9,115 nt of DNA from positions 1 to 9,115 of the forward strand of contig CAZOIK010000233.1 in the NCBI GenBank assembly GCA_964579765.1, read 5' to 3'. The position numbers and the translations under genes were made by a program. Below, in pieces: positions 1 to 9,115 of this stretch. The notes under the pieces were generated by a model that was given only the letters and a program-made list of their open reading frames with translations, was not told the origin of the DNA and searched no databases. Positions within the stretch are counted from its first letter, which is position 1. Every line of letters starts with the position of its first letter. Origin of the DNA: DATNBT01 sp964579765. Lineage in GTDB: Bacteria; Acidobacteriota; Vicinamibacteria; Vicinamibacterales; CAVVIG01.

Positions 1-63
1 GTCGATGTCGTCGGCGCTGAGCGATTCCGTGGCGCAGAACCAGACGGCGATCGTGTCGCTCAT
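1..63 (-). CDS. 5' fragment of a gene leaving the left edge; possibly 4'-phosphopantetheinyl transferase-like
   Basis: Reading leftward from the ATG at 63-61, the frame stays open to the window edge and gives 21 residues beginning MSDTIAVWFCATESLSADD. Third codon positions are mostly G or C, as in the neighbouring genes. The pattern (short start, V-W, then a Ser-rich acidic stretch) recalls the N-termini of Sfp-type phosphopantetheinyl transferases, which often open with V-x-V-W and continue into a 'LS..E..RA.RF' segment. That segment lies outside the window, so the assignment is a guess. The gene is on the same strand as the sucrose operon, 68 bp after the permease stop, so it could be read from the same transcript. 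I see no strong Shine-Dalgarno sequence and no convincing terminator in the gap. Confidence 0.35.
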   Translation of the reverse strand, partial: MSDTIAVWFCATESLSADDID

Positions 64-131
64 GTGTGAACTGGCACCTGCGCGACGCGGAACACGCGAA
101 TGAGCACGGCCGCTCCAGCGAACAAAGTCGG

Positions 132-1367
132 TCAGCGTAGCACGGCCACGTACTCGGTCGTGTCGCGCTCGTCGAGCACGGCACGCGTCGGATTCAGCGC
201 CCAGTTCAGCGCCGAGCCCACGAAGAGCAGGGCGGCGAAGACGCTGGCGACCCGGTAGCCGTAGAGGATGTCGCCGAACGCGTCGCCGGCGGCGCCGATG
301 ACGAGCGGCGCCGCGACCGCCGAGACGCAGGTGAAAAACAGGATCACCCCGGCCGCGGCGCCGTGATCCCGCTTTTCCGCACAGCTGATGCCTTTCGAGT
401 TGATGGTCGGATACATCACCGACATGAACAACCCCGAGAGCGGCAGCAGGACGACCGCCCACGCGACGCCGCCGATCACGGTGAGCGCGAAGCACGCCAG
501 AATGCAGCCGCTGAAGACGGTCAGCACCAGCTGCCACGGCGCCCGTTGCATGACCCAGGCACCCACGAAGCGTCCGGCCGCGCGGAGCAGGAAGAAGATC
601 GAGAGGCTGTACGCGGCGAGGGTCGCGGCGCTGGCGCTGGAGCGCGCGAGCAGCGTCGGCATCCAGACGTAGACGGCGGCCTCGACGGCCACATAGAGAA
701 ACGCGCCGGCCGAAAACGCGAGCACGTACGGATTCCGCAGCGCGGCGCCCGTGCCACTCGTGCGGCTGGTCGCGGCGCGGCGCGGCGTCTCCGGGTAGCG
801 GACGAGCAGCGCGAGCACGACCAGCACCACGCACATACCGCCCGCGACGACGTAGAGCCACGTCCAGGAGAGGCCGGACACCAGCAGTCGCGTCAGCAAC
901 GCCGGGCCGACGATGGAGCCGACGCCGAAGAAGCCTTCCGCCGCGTTCATGATCGAGGTGTGTTCGGCGGTCGATGTCGAGATGTCGCCGACCAGCGCGA
1001 GCGCGCCGGTCTTGAAGACGCCGATCGCCAGCCCGGACAGTGCCAGGAGCGCTGCGAAGAACCACAGCGTGTTTCCAGCCGCCAGCAGAAAGCAGGCGGT
1101 CGCAAACAGCAGGAGGCCCGCGACGATCGTGCGACGCCGGCCGAACCGATCGGCGAGCGATCCGAGCAGCAGGCCCGCCACGCCAATCCCGGTCATGGTG
1201 GCGTACTGAAACGTGCCGGCGGCGGTGAGCGACAGCCGCAGCGTGCGAATCACCTCCGGGATGATCACGCCCACCGAATCCGTCGTCATCGCGAACATCG
1301 CGAACATGAGGTAGGTGAGCGCCTTGACGATCGCGAGGTTCTGGCGTGCGGCGTGATCGTCGGTCAT
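132..1367 (-). CDS. MFS sugar permease, FucP/FHS-like; probable sucrose importer
   Basis: This 411-residue inner-membrane protein has about 12 hydrophobic segments. The MFS motif A loop is clear between helices 2 and 3 (residues 69-79, GSLADRFGRRR). In the C-terminal half a helix carries YPTINSKGI (residues 319-327), resembling the FucP-type fucose/glucose/galactose:proton symporter family (FHS). The start is placed at the ATG at 1367-1365 because it forms an ATGA overlap with the sucrose phosphorylase stop and has GAGG 7 nt upstream. A longer frame starting at 1394 would add nine residues encoded inside the upstream gene. Position after sucrose phosphorylase suggests it imports sucrose, or a related glucoside, by proton symport. 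Known FHS members mostly carry hexoses, so a disaccharide substrate is inferred from context only. It is the last gene of the four-gene operon. Confidence 0.85.
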   Translation of the reverse strand: MTDDHAARQNLAIVKALTYLMFAMFAMTTDSVGVIIPEVIRTLRLSLTAAGTFQYATMTGIGVAGLLLGSLADRFGRRRTIVAGLLLFATACFLLAAGNTLWFFAALLALSGLAIGVFKTGALALVGDISTSTAEHTSIMNAAEGFFGVGSIVGPALLTRLLVSGLSWTWLYVVAGGMCVVLVVLALLVRYPETPRRAATSRTSGTGAALRNPYVLAFSAGAFLYVAVEAAVYVWMPTLLARSSASAATLAAYSLSIFFLLRAAGRFVGAWVMQRAPWQLVLTVFSGCILACFALTVIGGVAWAVVLLPLSGLFMSVMYPTINSKGISCAEKRDHGAAAGVILFFTCVSAVAAPLVIGAAGDAFGDILYGYRVASVFAALLFVGSALNWALNPTRAVLDERDTTEYVAVLR

Positions 1368-2851
1368 GCCTGGGCCTCGAGCGGCGCACGCCATGCCGTC
1401 GCGCCGCCGCCGGCATCAGAGCCTGTGACGGACGCCGTCATTGCCGTCAGATCGACGTCGAGCCGAGCCACGTCGGCGCCACGTGTCCAGGTGAAGGCGA
1501 GCCGGTCTGGTGTGGTCGCTGACGCCTCGAACGTGCCCACGAACGCCGGGTGGCTGTTGCGAAGACGCAGCAGCGCGAGCAGTGACTGCACCACCGGTCG
1601 CCCGAGCGCGTGTTGAAGATCCGTCGCAGTGTAGTAGCGGCGGTTGACGTCGCGCCCGACCTGCGTCCGCCGAAAGAGGTCCATGTCGTTGGCGCCCGCC
1701 AGAAGGCCGACGTAGTAGATCTGCGGAATGCCGGGCACGAAGCACTGAATCGCTCTCGCGATCAGGTACTCGTCGTCGCGCCGGCCGAGTGCGTCGTAGA
1801 ACGTGCAGTTGACCTGCGACGCGTCGAGGTTGCGCGCCGCCGCACCGCTCGCCCTCCGGCTCTCGCCGCGGCTGCGCTCGTCGATGGTGTCGATCAGGCG
1901 CGCGATCGCCGCTCGCGGCAATAACGGATCGGCGTCGGGGCGGCCACGGTCCCGATCGACGTCCTGCACGCCGATGCCGTCGTGAGTGTCGAGCACGGTC
2001 ACCGCATTGGTGGGGCGAATCGACAGCCAGCGCGTCAACGCCGCGGTGTTTCTCGTGTAGAGCGTATGGAGCACCAGCGGCGGCAACGCGAAGTCGTACA
2101 CCCAGTCAACGTGGCGCGCGACGGCGATCTGATCGTCCGGATGCCCGTGCACCTCGACGAGCACGTCGATGCCAAGGGCGTGGGCCTGTGCGGTCAACTC
2201 GTCGATGAACGCGAAGGTCTCCGGGATCATGAAACAGCTCGTGCCGGCTTTCTTGACGGTGAATCCGACGGCATCGAGCCTGATCGTCGTGATGCCGGCG
2301 TCGTGAAGGCTCGCGAGCACATCGGCGAGATACCGGCGTCCCGCCGGGTGCGTCACGTCGATGTCGATTTGATCGGAGCTGAACGTGGTCCAGAGCAGCA
2401 CGCGCTCGCCGCGGGCGGTGTCATGCACTGTAAACGGGAGCTCCGGCCTGATCGTGTGGAGCGCCAGCAGATCCGCGTCGCGCGCGCCCTGCGGGAACAC
2501 ACGGGCATAGGTCAGGAACATTCCCGCCGAGGGCGAGTCGTCGCCATGCGCGTCGTAATCCTGAAAACGCGGTGAATGGCGTGAGACGTGATTGACGATC
2601 AGATCGGCCGTCACCTCGAGGTCGGCCGCGAGCGCCGCTACGTCGGCCCACGTCCCGACGCGACGATCGACCTGCGTGTGATCGATCGGGTCGAAGCCCG
2701 CGTCGGCCCCGTCGATCCGGTGAAAGAACGGGAGCACGTGCACGCCCCCGAACGCTCCGCGAAGCGGTCCGTTCAGCCACTGCTGAAGGTCGCGGAACGT
2801 GCCCCCCGGCAGCCGATCGACGTAGGCGATCAATTGCGCCTGGTTCTTCAC
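1364..2851 (-). CDS. gtfA: Sucrose phosphorylase (GH13 subfamily 18)
   Basis: This 495-residue cytoplasmic enzyme should convert sucrose and phosphate into alpha-glucose 1-phosphate and fructose. Similarity to Bifidobacterium sucrose phosphorylase (504 aa, from memory) runs end to end. It opens with VKNQAQLIAYVDRL, then GGVHVLPFF (35-43) and ADAGFDPIDHT (49-59), the sucrose-type form of that loop. Catalytic residues are visible: nucleophile D193 in RLDAVG, acid/base E233 in VEVHG, and transition-state Asp D291 in LDTHDGIG. R135 in the RPELPF loop and the LD..QVN loop (342-348) match the phosphate/fructose-binding loops. The start is GTG at 2851-2849, which overlaps the kinase stop as GTGA and aligns with the family N-terminus; an in-frame ATG at 2941 would add 30 out-of-character residues. 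The Tyr of the 344-region loop is Ser345 here. Related GH13_18 enzymes use sucrose 6'-phosphate or glucosylglycerol, so the exact acceptor is not proven. Confidence 0.93.
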   Translation of the reverse strand: MKNQAQLIAYVDRLPGGTFRDLQQWLNGPLRGAFGGVHVLPFFHRIDGADAGFDPIDHTQVDRRVGTWADVAALAADLEVTADLIVNHVSRHSPRFQDYDAHGDDSPSAGMFLTYARVFPQGARDADLLALHTIRPELPFTVHDTARGERVLLWTTFSSDQIDIDVTHPAGRRYLADVLASLHDAGITTIRLDAVGFTVKKAGTSCFMIPETFAFIDELTAQAHALGIDVLVEVHGHPDDQIAVARHVDWVYDFALPPLVLHTLYTRNTAALTRWLSIRPTNAVTVLDTHDGIGVQDVDRDRGRPDADPLLPRAAIARLIDTIDERSRGESRRASGAAARNLDASQVNCTFYDALGRRDDEYLIARAIQCFVPGIPQIYYVGLLAGANDMDLFRRTQVGRDVNRRYYTATDLQHALGRPVVQSLLALLRLRNSHPAFVGTFEASATTPDRLAFTWTRGADVARLDVDLTAMTASVTGSDAGGGATAWRAPLEAQA

Positions 2852-3762
2852 GGCTGGCCCCAGGCCGGGATCGCCCCGGGCGCGCTGGCGACGAACGCGC
2901 CCAGCCGGTTCGCGACGCTCGCAATGCGATCGACGGGCCATTCGGACGCAAGTCCGTGGATGAGAGCGGCCGTGACCGCGTCGCCGGCGCCGACAGGATG
3001 GGCGACGTCAACCGGGGTGCCCGGCGCCTCGACGTACTCGCCGCCGACGAAGAGCGCGCATCCGCGCGCGCCCAGTGTGACGCAGGCGGCCCGCCAGCGG
3101 AATCGGGCCGCGGCCTCGCGACAGAACGCCTCCGGCGTAGACGGCAGGCCGAGGCGCGCATGCACGAACGCGAGTTCCGCTTCGTTCAGTTTGACGACGT
3201 CGGCGGCGGCGAGCAGGTCGGCGACGAGCGACGGCGCGTCGAAACCTCGCCGCAGGTTCAGGTCGTACACGCGCACCGCGTCGGGCGCGGCCGCGGCGAG
3301 GCCCTGCAGCACCGCCCGCCCCTGCTCGCAGGACGGAAACAACGTGCCGTGGCACATCCAGCGCGCATCCCACTCGGCCAGCGCCGCGAGCGTGTCGCCG
3401 CCGATCTTGACCGCGTCATACGCCGCGGGACGCGCGATCGAAAACGACGCGTCACCCTCCGGCGATGTTTCGACGATGGCGGTGCCGGTCGGAAACCTGT
3501 CGGTCACCTGCAGCAGCGTCGTGTCGATGCCGAGCGACGTCATCGCGCATCGCGCGTGCGTGCCGCGCGCGTCGGTGCCGACCGCGCTCAGGATCCGCGC
3601 GGCCTGGCCCAGCCGCGTCAGATGCGAGGCGACGTTCAGCGGCGCGCCGCCGAGCTGAGCGGCGCCGGAAACCAGATCCCAGATCACTTCGCCGACCAGC
3701 AGCACGCGTGCGCGCGGCGCCCCGGGCGGCACGTGGTGCTCGGCGTAGAGCGCGCTGGTCAC
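2848..3762 (-). CDS. PfkB-family carbohydrate kinase, probable fructokinase
   Basis: This 304-residue cytoplasmic ribokinase/PfkB-fold kinase probably phosphorylates, with ATP, the fructose released by the adjacent sucrose phosphorylase. Visible signatures are GEVIWDL near the N-terminus (24-30), the sugar-binding GGAPLNVA motif (38-45), DLNLR (167-171), KLNEAEL (191-197) and the ATP/anion-hole motif PVGAGDA (256-262), with catalytic base D261. The usual 'DTVGAGD' is 'HPVGAGD' here, a mild variation. Length is normal for the family. The start is GTG at 3762-3760, chosen because it overlaps the regulator stop as GTGA; another GTG ten codons in is possible. No good Shine-Dalgarno sequence is seen, which fits translational coupling. 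A much longer frame open up to 4470 is an out-of-frame reading of the regulator and not part of this protein. Other ketose or aldose substrates cannot be excluded. Confidence 0.88.
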   Translation of the reverse strand: MTSALYAEHHVPPGAPRARVLLVGEVIWDLVSGAAQLGGAPLNVASHLTRLGQAARILSAVGTDARGTHARCAMTSLGIDTTLLQVTDRFPTGTAIVETSPEGDASFSIARPAAYDAVKIGGDTLAALAEWDARWMCHGTLFPSCEQGRAVLQGLAAAAPDAVRVYDLNLRRGFDAPSLVADLLAAADVVKLNEAELAFVHARLGLPSTPEAFCREAAARFRWRAACVTLGARGCALFVGGEYVEAPGTPVDVAHPVGAGDAVTAALIHGLASEWPVDRIASVANRLGAFVASAPGAIPAWGQP

Positions 3763-4865
3763 CGCGCGGCCGCCCGGCGAGCGGCGGCGCCGCACGACTC
3801 GCGCACGACGAGCGTGAAGTTCAGACAGACGTCGCGCGGCGGCATCGTGGGATGACGCAGCCGATCGAGCATGGTGCTGACGGCGGCCGCCCCGATCTCG
3901 CCGCATGGCTGGTGAATGGTCGTCAACGGCACCGACAGCAGGCTCGCGTACTTCACGTCGTCGATGCCGGCCATCCGGACGTCGTCCGGAACGCCGACGT
4001 CGAGGGCGTTGAGTGTCTTGAGAAGCTGGGCGGCGGTGAAGTCGTTGGCGCACACGAAGCCGTCCGGACGGGTCGTTTTCAGGATGCGCTTCACTTCCGT
4101 GGCGTCCTCGGGACTGACGCGGCAGACGTGGCTGTCGCGCCGGGCGTCGATCATCGCCTCGCGGTAGCCGCTGACGCGCGCATCCACCGTCGGGGCCGAT
4201 CGTGGCCGCCCGACAAAAGCGATGCGACGGCAGCCGGCGTTCAGGAGGTGGGCGGTGATGGTGTAACCGGCGCGGCGGTTGTCGATGCCGACCAGGTCGT
4301 ACTGGCTGCGGCCGGGATACGGAACCAGATCGCGATCGAGGAGCACCACGGGAACGCTGGCGCGCTGAAAGACGTCGGCAATGCGCCGGTTGATCGCGTC
4401 CTTCTCGCGCGTGAGCTCGAGCGGCGCGAAGAACACGCCCGCCACCTTCTTTTCGACGAGCTGCGCGCACGCCTGCGACGCCTGTTCCTCGACGTTCGCC
4501 GCGTCCGCCAGCGAGCTGCCCCAGAGCAGCGCATGCGGGTCGCCGTGCTGGGCATCGGCCATGCCCCGGCAGATCGGCTCGAAAATCTCCGTGCGCCCCA
4601 GTTCAGGAATGAGCAGGCCGAACACGTGGCCGCGGCCGGCCCCGTCCTTGCGGACGTAGCTGCCGGACCCGGCGCGCCGTTCGATCACTCCGGACAGCTG
4701 CAGATCCCGCAGTGCGCGATTCACGGTGGGACGCGACGCGCCGAACGCCTTCACGAGCGCCGATTCGCTCGGCAGCCGCTGTCCCGGCGCATAGCGGCCG
4801 GTCGCGATGTCCTGCGTGAGGCTCTGGCGAATCCGCTCGTGCTTCGACAACTCCGAGTGGGACAT
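3759..4865 (-). CDS. Transcriptional regulator: GntR-type winged helix plus LacI-type sugar-binding domain
   Basis: This 368-residue protein combines an N-terminal GntR winged helix-turn-helix with a periplasmic-binding-protein-like effector domain, the architecture of AraR-type regulators. The DNA-binding part spans about residues 8-73, with LPSESALVKAFGASRPTVNRAL as its helix-turn-helix core and GSGSYV as the wing. The effector domain spans about 80-356 and includes LLIPEL, VPVVLLDRD, ANDFTAAQ (273-280) and GIDDVKYASLLSVPLTTI (300-317), all typical of LacI-family sensors. The start is the ATG at 4865; a Met at 4904 would add 13 residues encoded within the promoter. It is first in the sucrose operon and divergent from the esterase unit, so it probably controls both and itself. 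The ligand is inferred to be sucrose, fructose or a phosphorylated derivative. Whether it represses or activates cannot be read from the sequence. Confidence 0.9.
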   Translation of the reverse strand: MSHSELSKHERIRQSLTQDIATGRYAPGQRLPSESALVKAFGASRPTVNRALRDLQLSGVIERRAGSGSYVRKDGAGRGHVFGLLIPELGRTEIFEPICRGMADAQHGDPHALLWGSSLADAANVEEQASQACAQLVEKKVAGVFFAPLELTREKDAINRRIADVFQRASVPVVLLDRDLVPYPGRSQYDLVGIDNRRAGYTITAHLLNAGCRRIAFVGRPRSAPTVDARVSGYREAMIDARRDSHVCRVSPEDATEVKRILKTTRPDGFVCANDFTAAQLLKTLNALDVGVPDDVRMAGIDDVKYASLLSVPLTTIHQPCGEIGAAAVSTMLDRLRHPTMPPRDVCLNFTLVVRESCGAAARRAAAR

Positions 4866-4870
4866 GGCGA

Positions 4871-4886
4871 ACCTGATAATACAGGT
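4871..4886. promoter_or_regulatory. Candidate operator: ACCTG-N6-CAGGT inverted repeat around the -10 box
   Basis: The 16-bp sequence ACCTGATAATACAGGT has perfect 5-bp arms around six A/T bases, and those six bases are exactly the minus-strand -10 hexamer. A dimeric regulator bound here would block polymerase. The position immediately upstream of the GntR/LacI-type regulator gene makes autoregulation likely. Binding by this regulator is inference. Confidence 0.5.
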
Positions 4887-4904
4887 GAGCCTCAGTTGCA
4901 GCAA
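4876..4904 (-). promoter_or_regulatory. Predicted sigma70-type promoter of the sucrose operon
   Basis: On the minus strand, TTGCTG (4904-4899) is followed after exactly 17 bp by TATTAT (4881-4876), which matches the TATAAT consensus at five of six positions. The expected start of transcription, about 7 nt beyond the hexamer, falls near 4868-4870, only a few bases before the regulator ATG at 4865. The mRNA would therefore be leaderless or nearly so, unless another promoter lies upstream. Confidence 0.6.
4896..4904. promoter_or_regulatory. Small inverted repeat TTGC-A-GCAA at the operon -35
   Basis: TTGCAGCAA is a perfect 9-bp palindrome around a central A. It covers the minus-strand -35 hexamer and lies 6 bp from the rightward -35 element. 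It is short enough to arise by chance and is listed as a second possible regulator contact. Confidence 0.25.
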
Positions 4905-4910
4905 TCCGTA

Positions 4911-4932
4911 TTGACATGTTCCGGGGCGTCAA
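4911..4932. promoter_or_regulatory. Candidate operator: TTGAC-N12-GTCAA inverted repeat over the esterase promoter
   Basis: Perfect 5-bp arms TTGAC (4911-4915) and GTCAA (4928-4932) are separated by 12 bp. The left arm coincides with the -35 hexamer, so a protein bound here would interfere with rightward transcription. The arms do not resemble the ACCTG/CAGGT site, so a different protein could bind, or the -35 match may simply recur by chance. Confidence 0.3.
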
Positions 4933-4939
4933 GTACACA
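4911..4939 (+). promoter_or_regulatory. Predicted sigma70-type promoter of the esterase unit
   Basis: A perfect -35 hexamer TTGACA (4911-4916) is followed after 17 bp by TACACA (4934-4939), a weak -10 element. Transcription would start around 4946, essentially at the ATG at 4948, again implying a leaderless message. No Shine-Dalgarno sequence precedes that ATG, which agrees. The weak -10 suggests dependence on an activator or relief of repression. Confidence 0.5.
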
Positions 4940-4947
4940 TCAGCCGC

Positions 4948-5193
4948 ATGACACGCTGGTGTGCGCTGGTCCTGACGGTGCTCGGCGTCGCGGTGGCGCG
5001 GCCGGGCGGGGCGCAGACGCCGCGCGCGATCGCGCCGCTGCGCGTGGGCTACGGGACGGGCGAGTCGTACGGCAAGTACACGTTCGAAGTGCTGTCGTCG
5101 CGCCTGAAGCCCGGATGCGCCGAGACGGCGATCGTGAACGGCATTCTCGGTCTGATCGACGCGCCCGGCGCGTCAAGTAGTCAGGAGCCATGA
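4948..5193 (+). CDS. Small exported protein of unknown function
   Basis: This frame encodes 81 residues. The N-terminus (MTRWCALVLTVLGVAVA) looks like a signal peptide, with a likely cleavage site after Gly-Ala at about residues 21-22 (GGA|Q). That leaves a mature part of some 59 residues with one Cys (C57) and no family I recognise. Nearly every codon ends in G or C, matching the real genes of the window, so it is probably translated. It is first after the rightward promoter and its TGA (5191-5193) overlaps the upstream ATG of the double esterase, so the two are likely co-transcribed and coupled. It has no Shine-Dalgarno sequence. It could be a partner or chaperone of the esterase, a leader peptide that tunes its translation, or the truncated N-terminus of a former larger exported protein. 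Confidence 0.55.
   Translation: MTRWCALVLTVLGVAVARPGGAQTPRAIAPLRVGYGTGESYGKYTFEVLSSRLKPGCAETAIVNGILGLIDAPGASSSQEP
5183..5187 (+). promoter_or_regulatory. Ribosome binding site of the double esterase
   Basis: AGGAG lies 8 nt before the ATG at 5196 but only 2 nt before the in-frame ATG at 5190. Normal spacing therefore favours 5196 as the start, although 5190 forms an ATGA overlap with the small upstream gene. The site is inside the 3' end of that gene. Confidence 0.6.
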
Positions 5194-5195
5194 AC

Positions 5196-8438
<3,243 letters not shown>

Positions 8439-8441
8439 CGT

Positions 8442-9115
8442 TCAACGCGTGCCGGCGCTGAGCTCAGCGGCAGCGCTGGAATAGGGTGAGTCGGGAGTGT
8501 GATCGATCGCCATACAGTCGCCCAGGAATGTCCTGGCGTTCTCGATGTCGCCTGCCAGTGTCCGCGCCATGCCGATTAGGAAGAGCGCCTGGGCTGACCG
8601 CCGCGCGATCGCCGCTGGAAGGAGGGCGCGCGGCGCTTTTGCCTCGAGCAGAAGCGCGTTGCCGTCGATCGCGCCGGCGAGGAACTCCATCCGGCGGGCG
8701 CTCCAGGGATCGACGTATCCGGTCGCGCGTTGTGACACGCGGACGAGCAAGTCACGGGTGGCCGCATCGCGTTCGCCGCGTCGGGCTCGAATAATCCACT
8801 CATAGAGCCGCGCCTGGTCGGCGACATCGGTCGATCCGTCGATGGCGATGGCCTGGCGAAGATCCATCAGAGCCGCGTCGAGATCGCGATCGTTGAATTC
8901 CAGGACACCGCGATTGAAGTAGGCGAGGGCGAATCGAGCGTCGGCGCGAAGCGCGCGCGCGTATTCGGCCGCGGCGCCGGGCGAATCGCCCCGCGCTCGT
9001 TTCAGGTTTCCCAGGTTCGTGTACGCAAACGCATAGCTGGGGTTGATGGCAGCGGCCGCCGCGAAGTCAGCGGCCGCGCCGTCGAGGTCGCCCTTGCCGG
9101 CGCGAGCGACGCCGC
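8442..9115 (-). CDS. TPR-repeat protein with NlpI-like C-terminal layout (5' end beyond right edge)
   Basis: The last 223 codons are visible and the frame is open to the window edge; an internal ATG at 8867 is not the real start. Two clear 34-residue tetratricopeptide repeats occupy 9035-8934 (YAFAYTNLGNLKRARGD...) and 8933-8832 (FALAYFNRGVLEFNDRD...), and the end of a third precedes them. The following region (YEWIIRARRGERDAA, later ALFLIGMARTLAGDIENAR) has the layout seen after the TPRs in many bacterial NlpI-like proteins: a helical pair, a Trp-containing linker, then a further TPR-like hairpin. Such proteins act as scaffolds, often in the cell envelope. No catalytic domain is visible, though one could precede the TPRs outside the window. 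It converges on the esterase gene with 3 bp between the stop codons. Confidence 0.85.
   Translation of the reverse strand, partial: GVARAGKGDLDGAAADFAAAAAINPSYAFAYTNLGNLKRARGDSPGAAAEYARALRADARFALAYFNRGVLEFNDRDLDAALMDLRQAIAIDGSTDVADQARLYEWIIRARRGERDAATRDLLVRVSQRATGYVDPWSARRMEFLAGAIDGNALLLEAKAPRALLPAAIARRSAQALFLIGMARTLAGDIENARTFLGDCMAIDHTPDSPYSSAAAELSAGTR
8456..8469. repeat. 14-bp perfect palindrome at the convergent gene ends
   Basis: CGCTGAGCTCAGCG reads the same on both strands, just beyond the esterase stop and inside the last codons of the TPR gene. As RNA it could form a 5-bp G/C-rich stem with a 4-nt loop on either transcript. There is no T-tract on either side, so it is not a typical intrinsic terminator. 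It could slow polymerase or be protein-bound, or it may be chance. Confidence 0.3.

Noticed and set aside
64..131. Terminator after the permease gene
   Set aside because: CGCG-containing repeats are present but form no convincing stem with a T-tract on the minus strand.
363..1616. Plus-strand open frame of 417 codons opposite the permease
   Set aside because: Arg/Glu/Asp/His-rich composition with no domain logic. It is an antisense shadow of the permease and phosphorylase genes, common in GC-rich DNA.
2852..2941. 30-residue N-terminal extension of sucrose phosphorylase from the ATG at 2941
   Set aside because: It lies inside the kinase gene and is Arg-rich. The family N-terminus matches the GTG start at 2851.
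3763..4470. N-terminal extension of the kinase frame up to 4470
   Set aside because: Arg- and Pro-rich reading of the regulator gene in another frame. The kinase fold begins near residue 19 of the GTG start at 3762, and the GTGA overlap supports that start.
3465..5180. Plus-strand open frame of 571 codons crossing the divergent promoter region
   Set aside because: It runs antisense to the kinase and regulator and through the control region. Composition is typical of a GC-rich shadow.

Overview
This 9.1-kb window is GC-rich and densely coding, with a strong G/C preference at third codon positions in every gene called here. No rRNA, tRNA, CRISPR array or insertion sequence was seen. The gene types (secreted esterases, a sugar-phosphorolysis operon with a GntR/LacI-type regulator, a TPR protein) and the base composition suggest a soil or plant-litter heterotroph. 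Acidobacteriota (Vicinamibacteria-like) is my best guess, but this is inference and nothing in the window is diagnostic.

Layout. At the far left, 1-63 (minus) is the first 21 codons of a gene that leaves the window; it is tentatively phosphopantetheinyl-transferase-like. From 4865 down to 132 (minus) lies a compact four-gene operon: a GntR/LacI-type regulator, a PfkB sugar kinase (probable fructokinase), a GH13 sucrose phosphorylase, and an MFS sugar permease of the FucP/FHS type. Each junction is a 4-base start/stop overlap (GTGA, GTGA, ATGA). Two of the genes therefore start with GTG, and the regulator and permease starts are moved inward from the longest possible ATG. The gene set describes sucrose use: import, phosphorolysis to glucose 1-phosphate plus fructose, then fructose phosphorylation.

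An 82-bp divergent control region (4866-4947) separates this operon from rightward genes. It holds two back-to-back sigma70-like promoters and several inverted repeats, including ACCTG-N6-CAGGT exactly bracketing the operon's -10 hexamer. Both promoters place the predicted transcription start within a few bases of the start codon, so both mRNAs may be leaderless. The rightward unit is a small exported protein of unknown function (4948-5193), overlapping by ATGA the ribosome-binding region of a very large exported protein (5196-8438). That protein fuses a complete type-B carboxylesterase to a complete tannase/feruloyl-esterase-family hydrolase.

Working hypothesis (inference): the divergent arrangement links ester cleavage outside the cytoplasm to sucrose catabolism inside it. 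Plant acyl- or hydroxycinnamoyl-sucrose esters would be a natural substrate: the double esterase would strip the acyl groups, the permease would import the freed sucrose, and the operon would catabolise it under one regulator.

At the right, a TPR protein with an NlpI-like C-terminal layout (8442-9115, minus) converges on the esterase gene with only 3 bp between stop codons and runs off the window.
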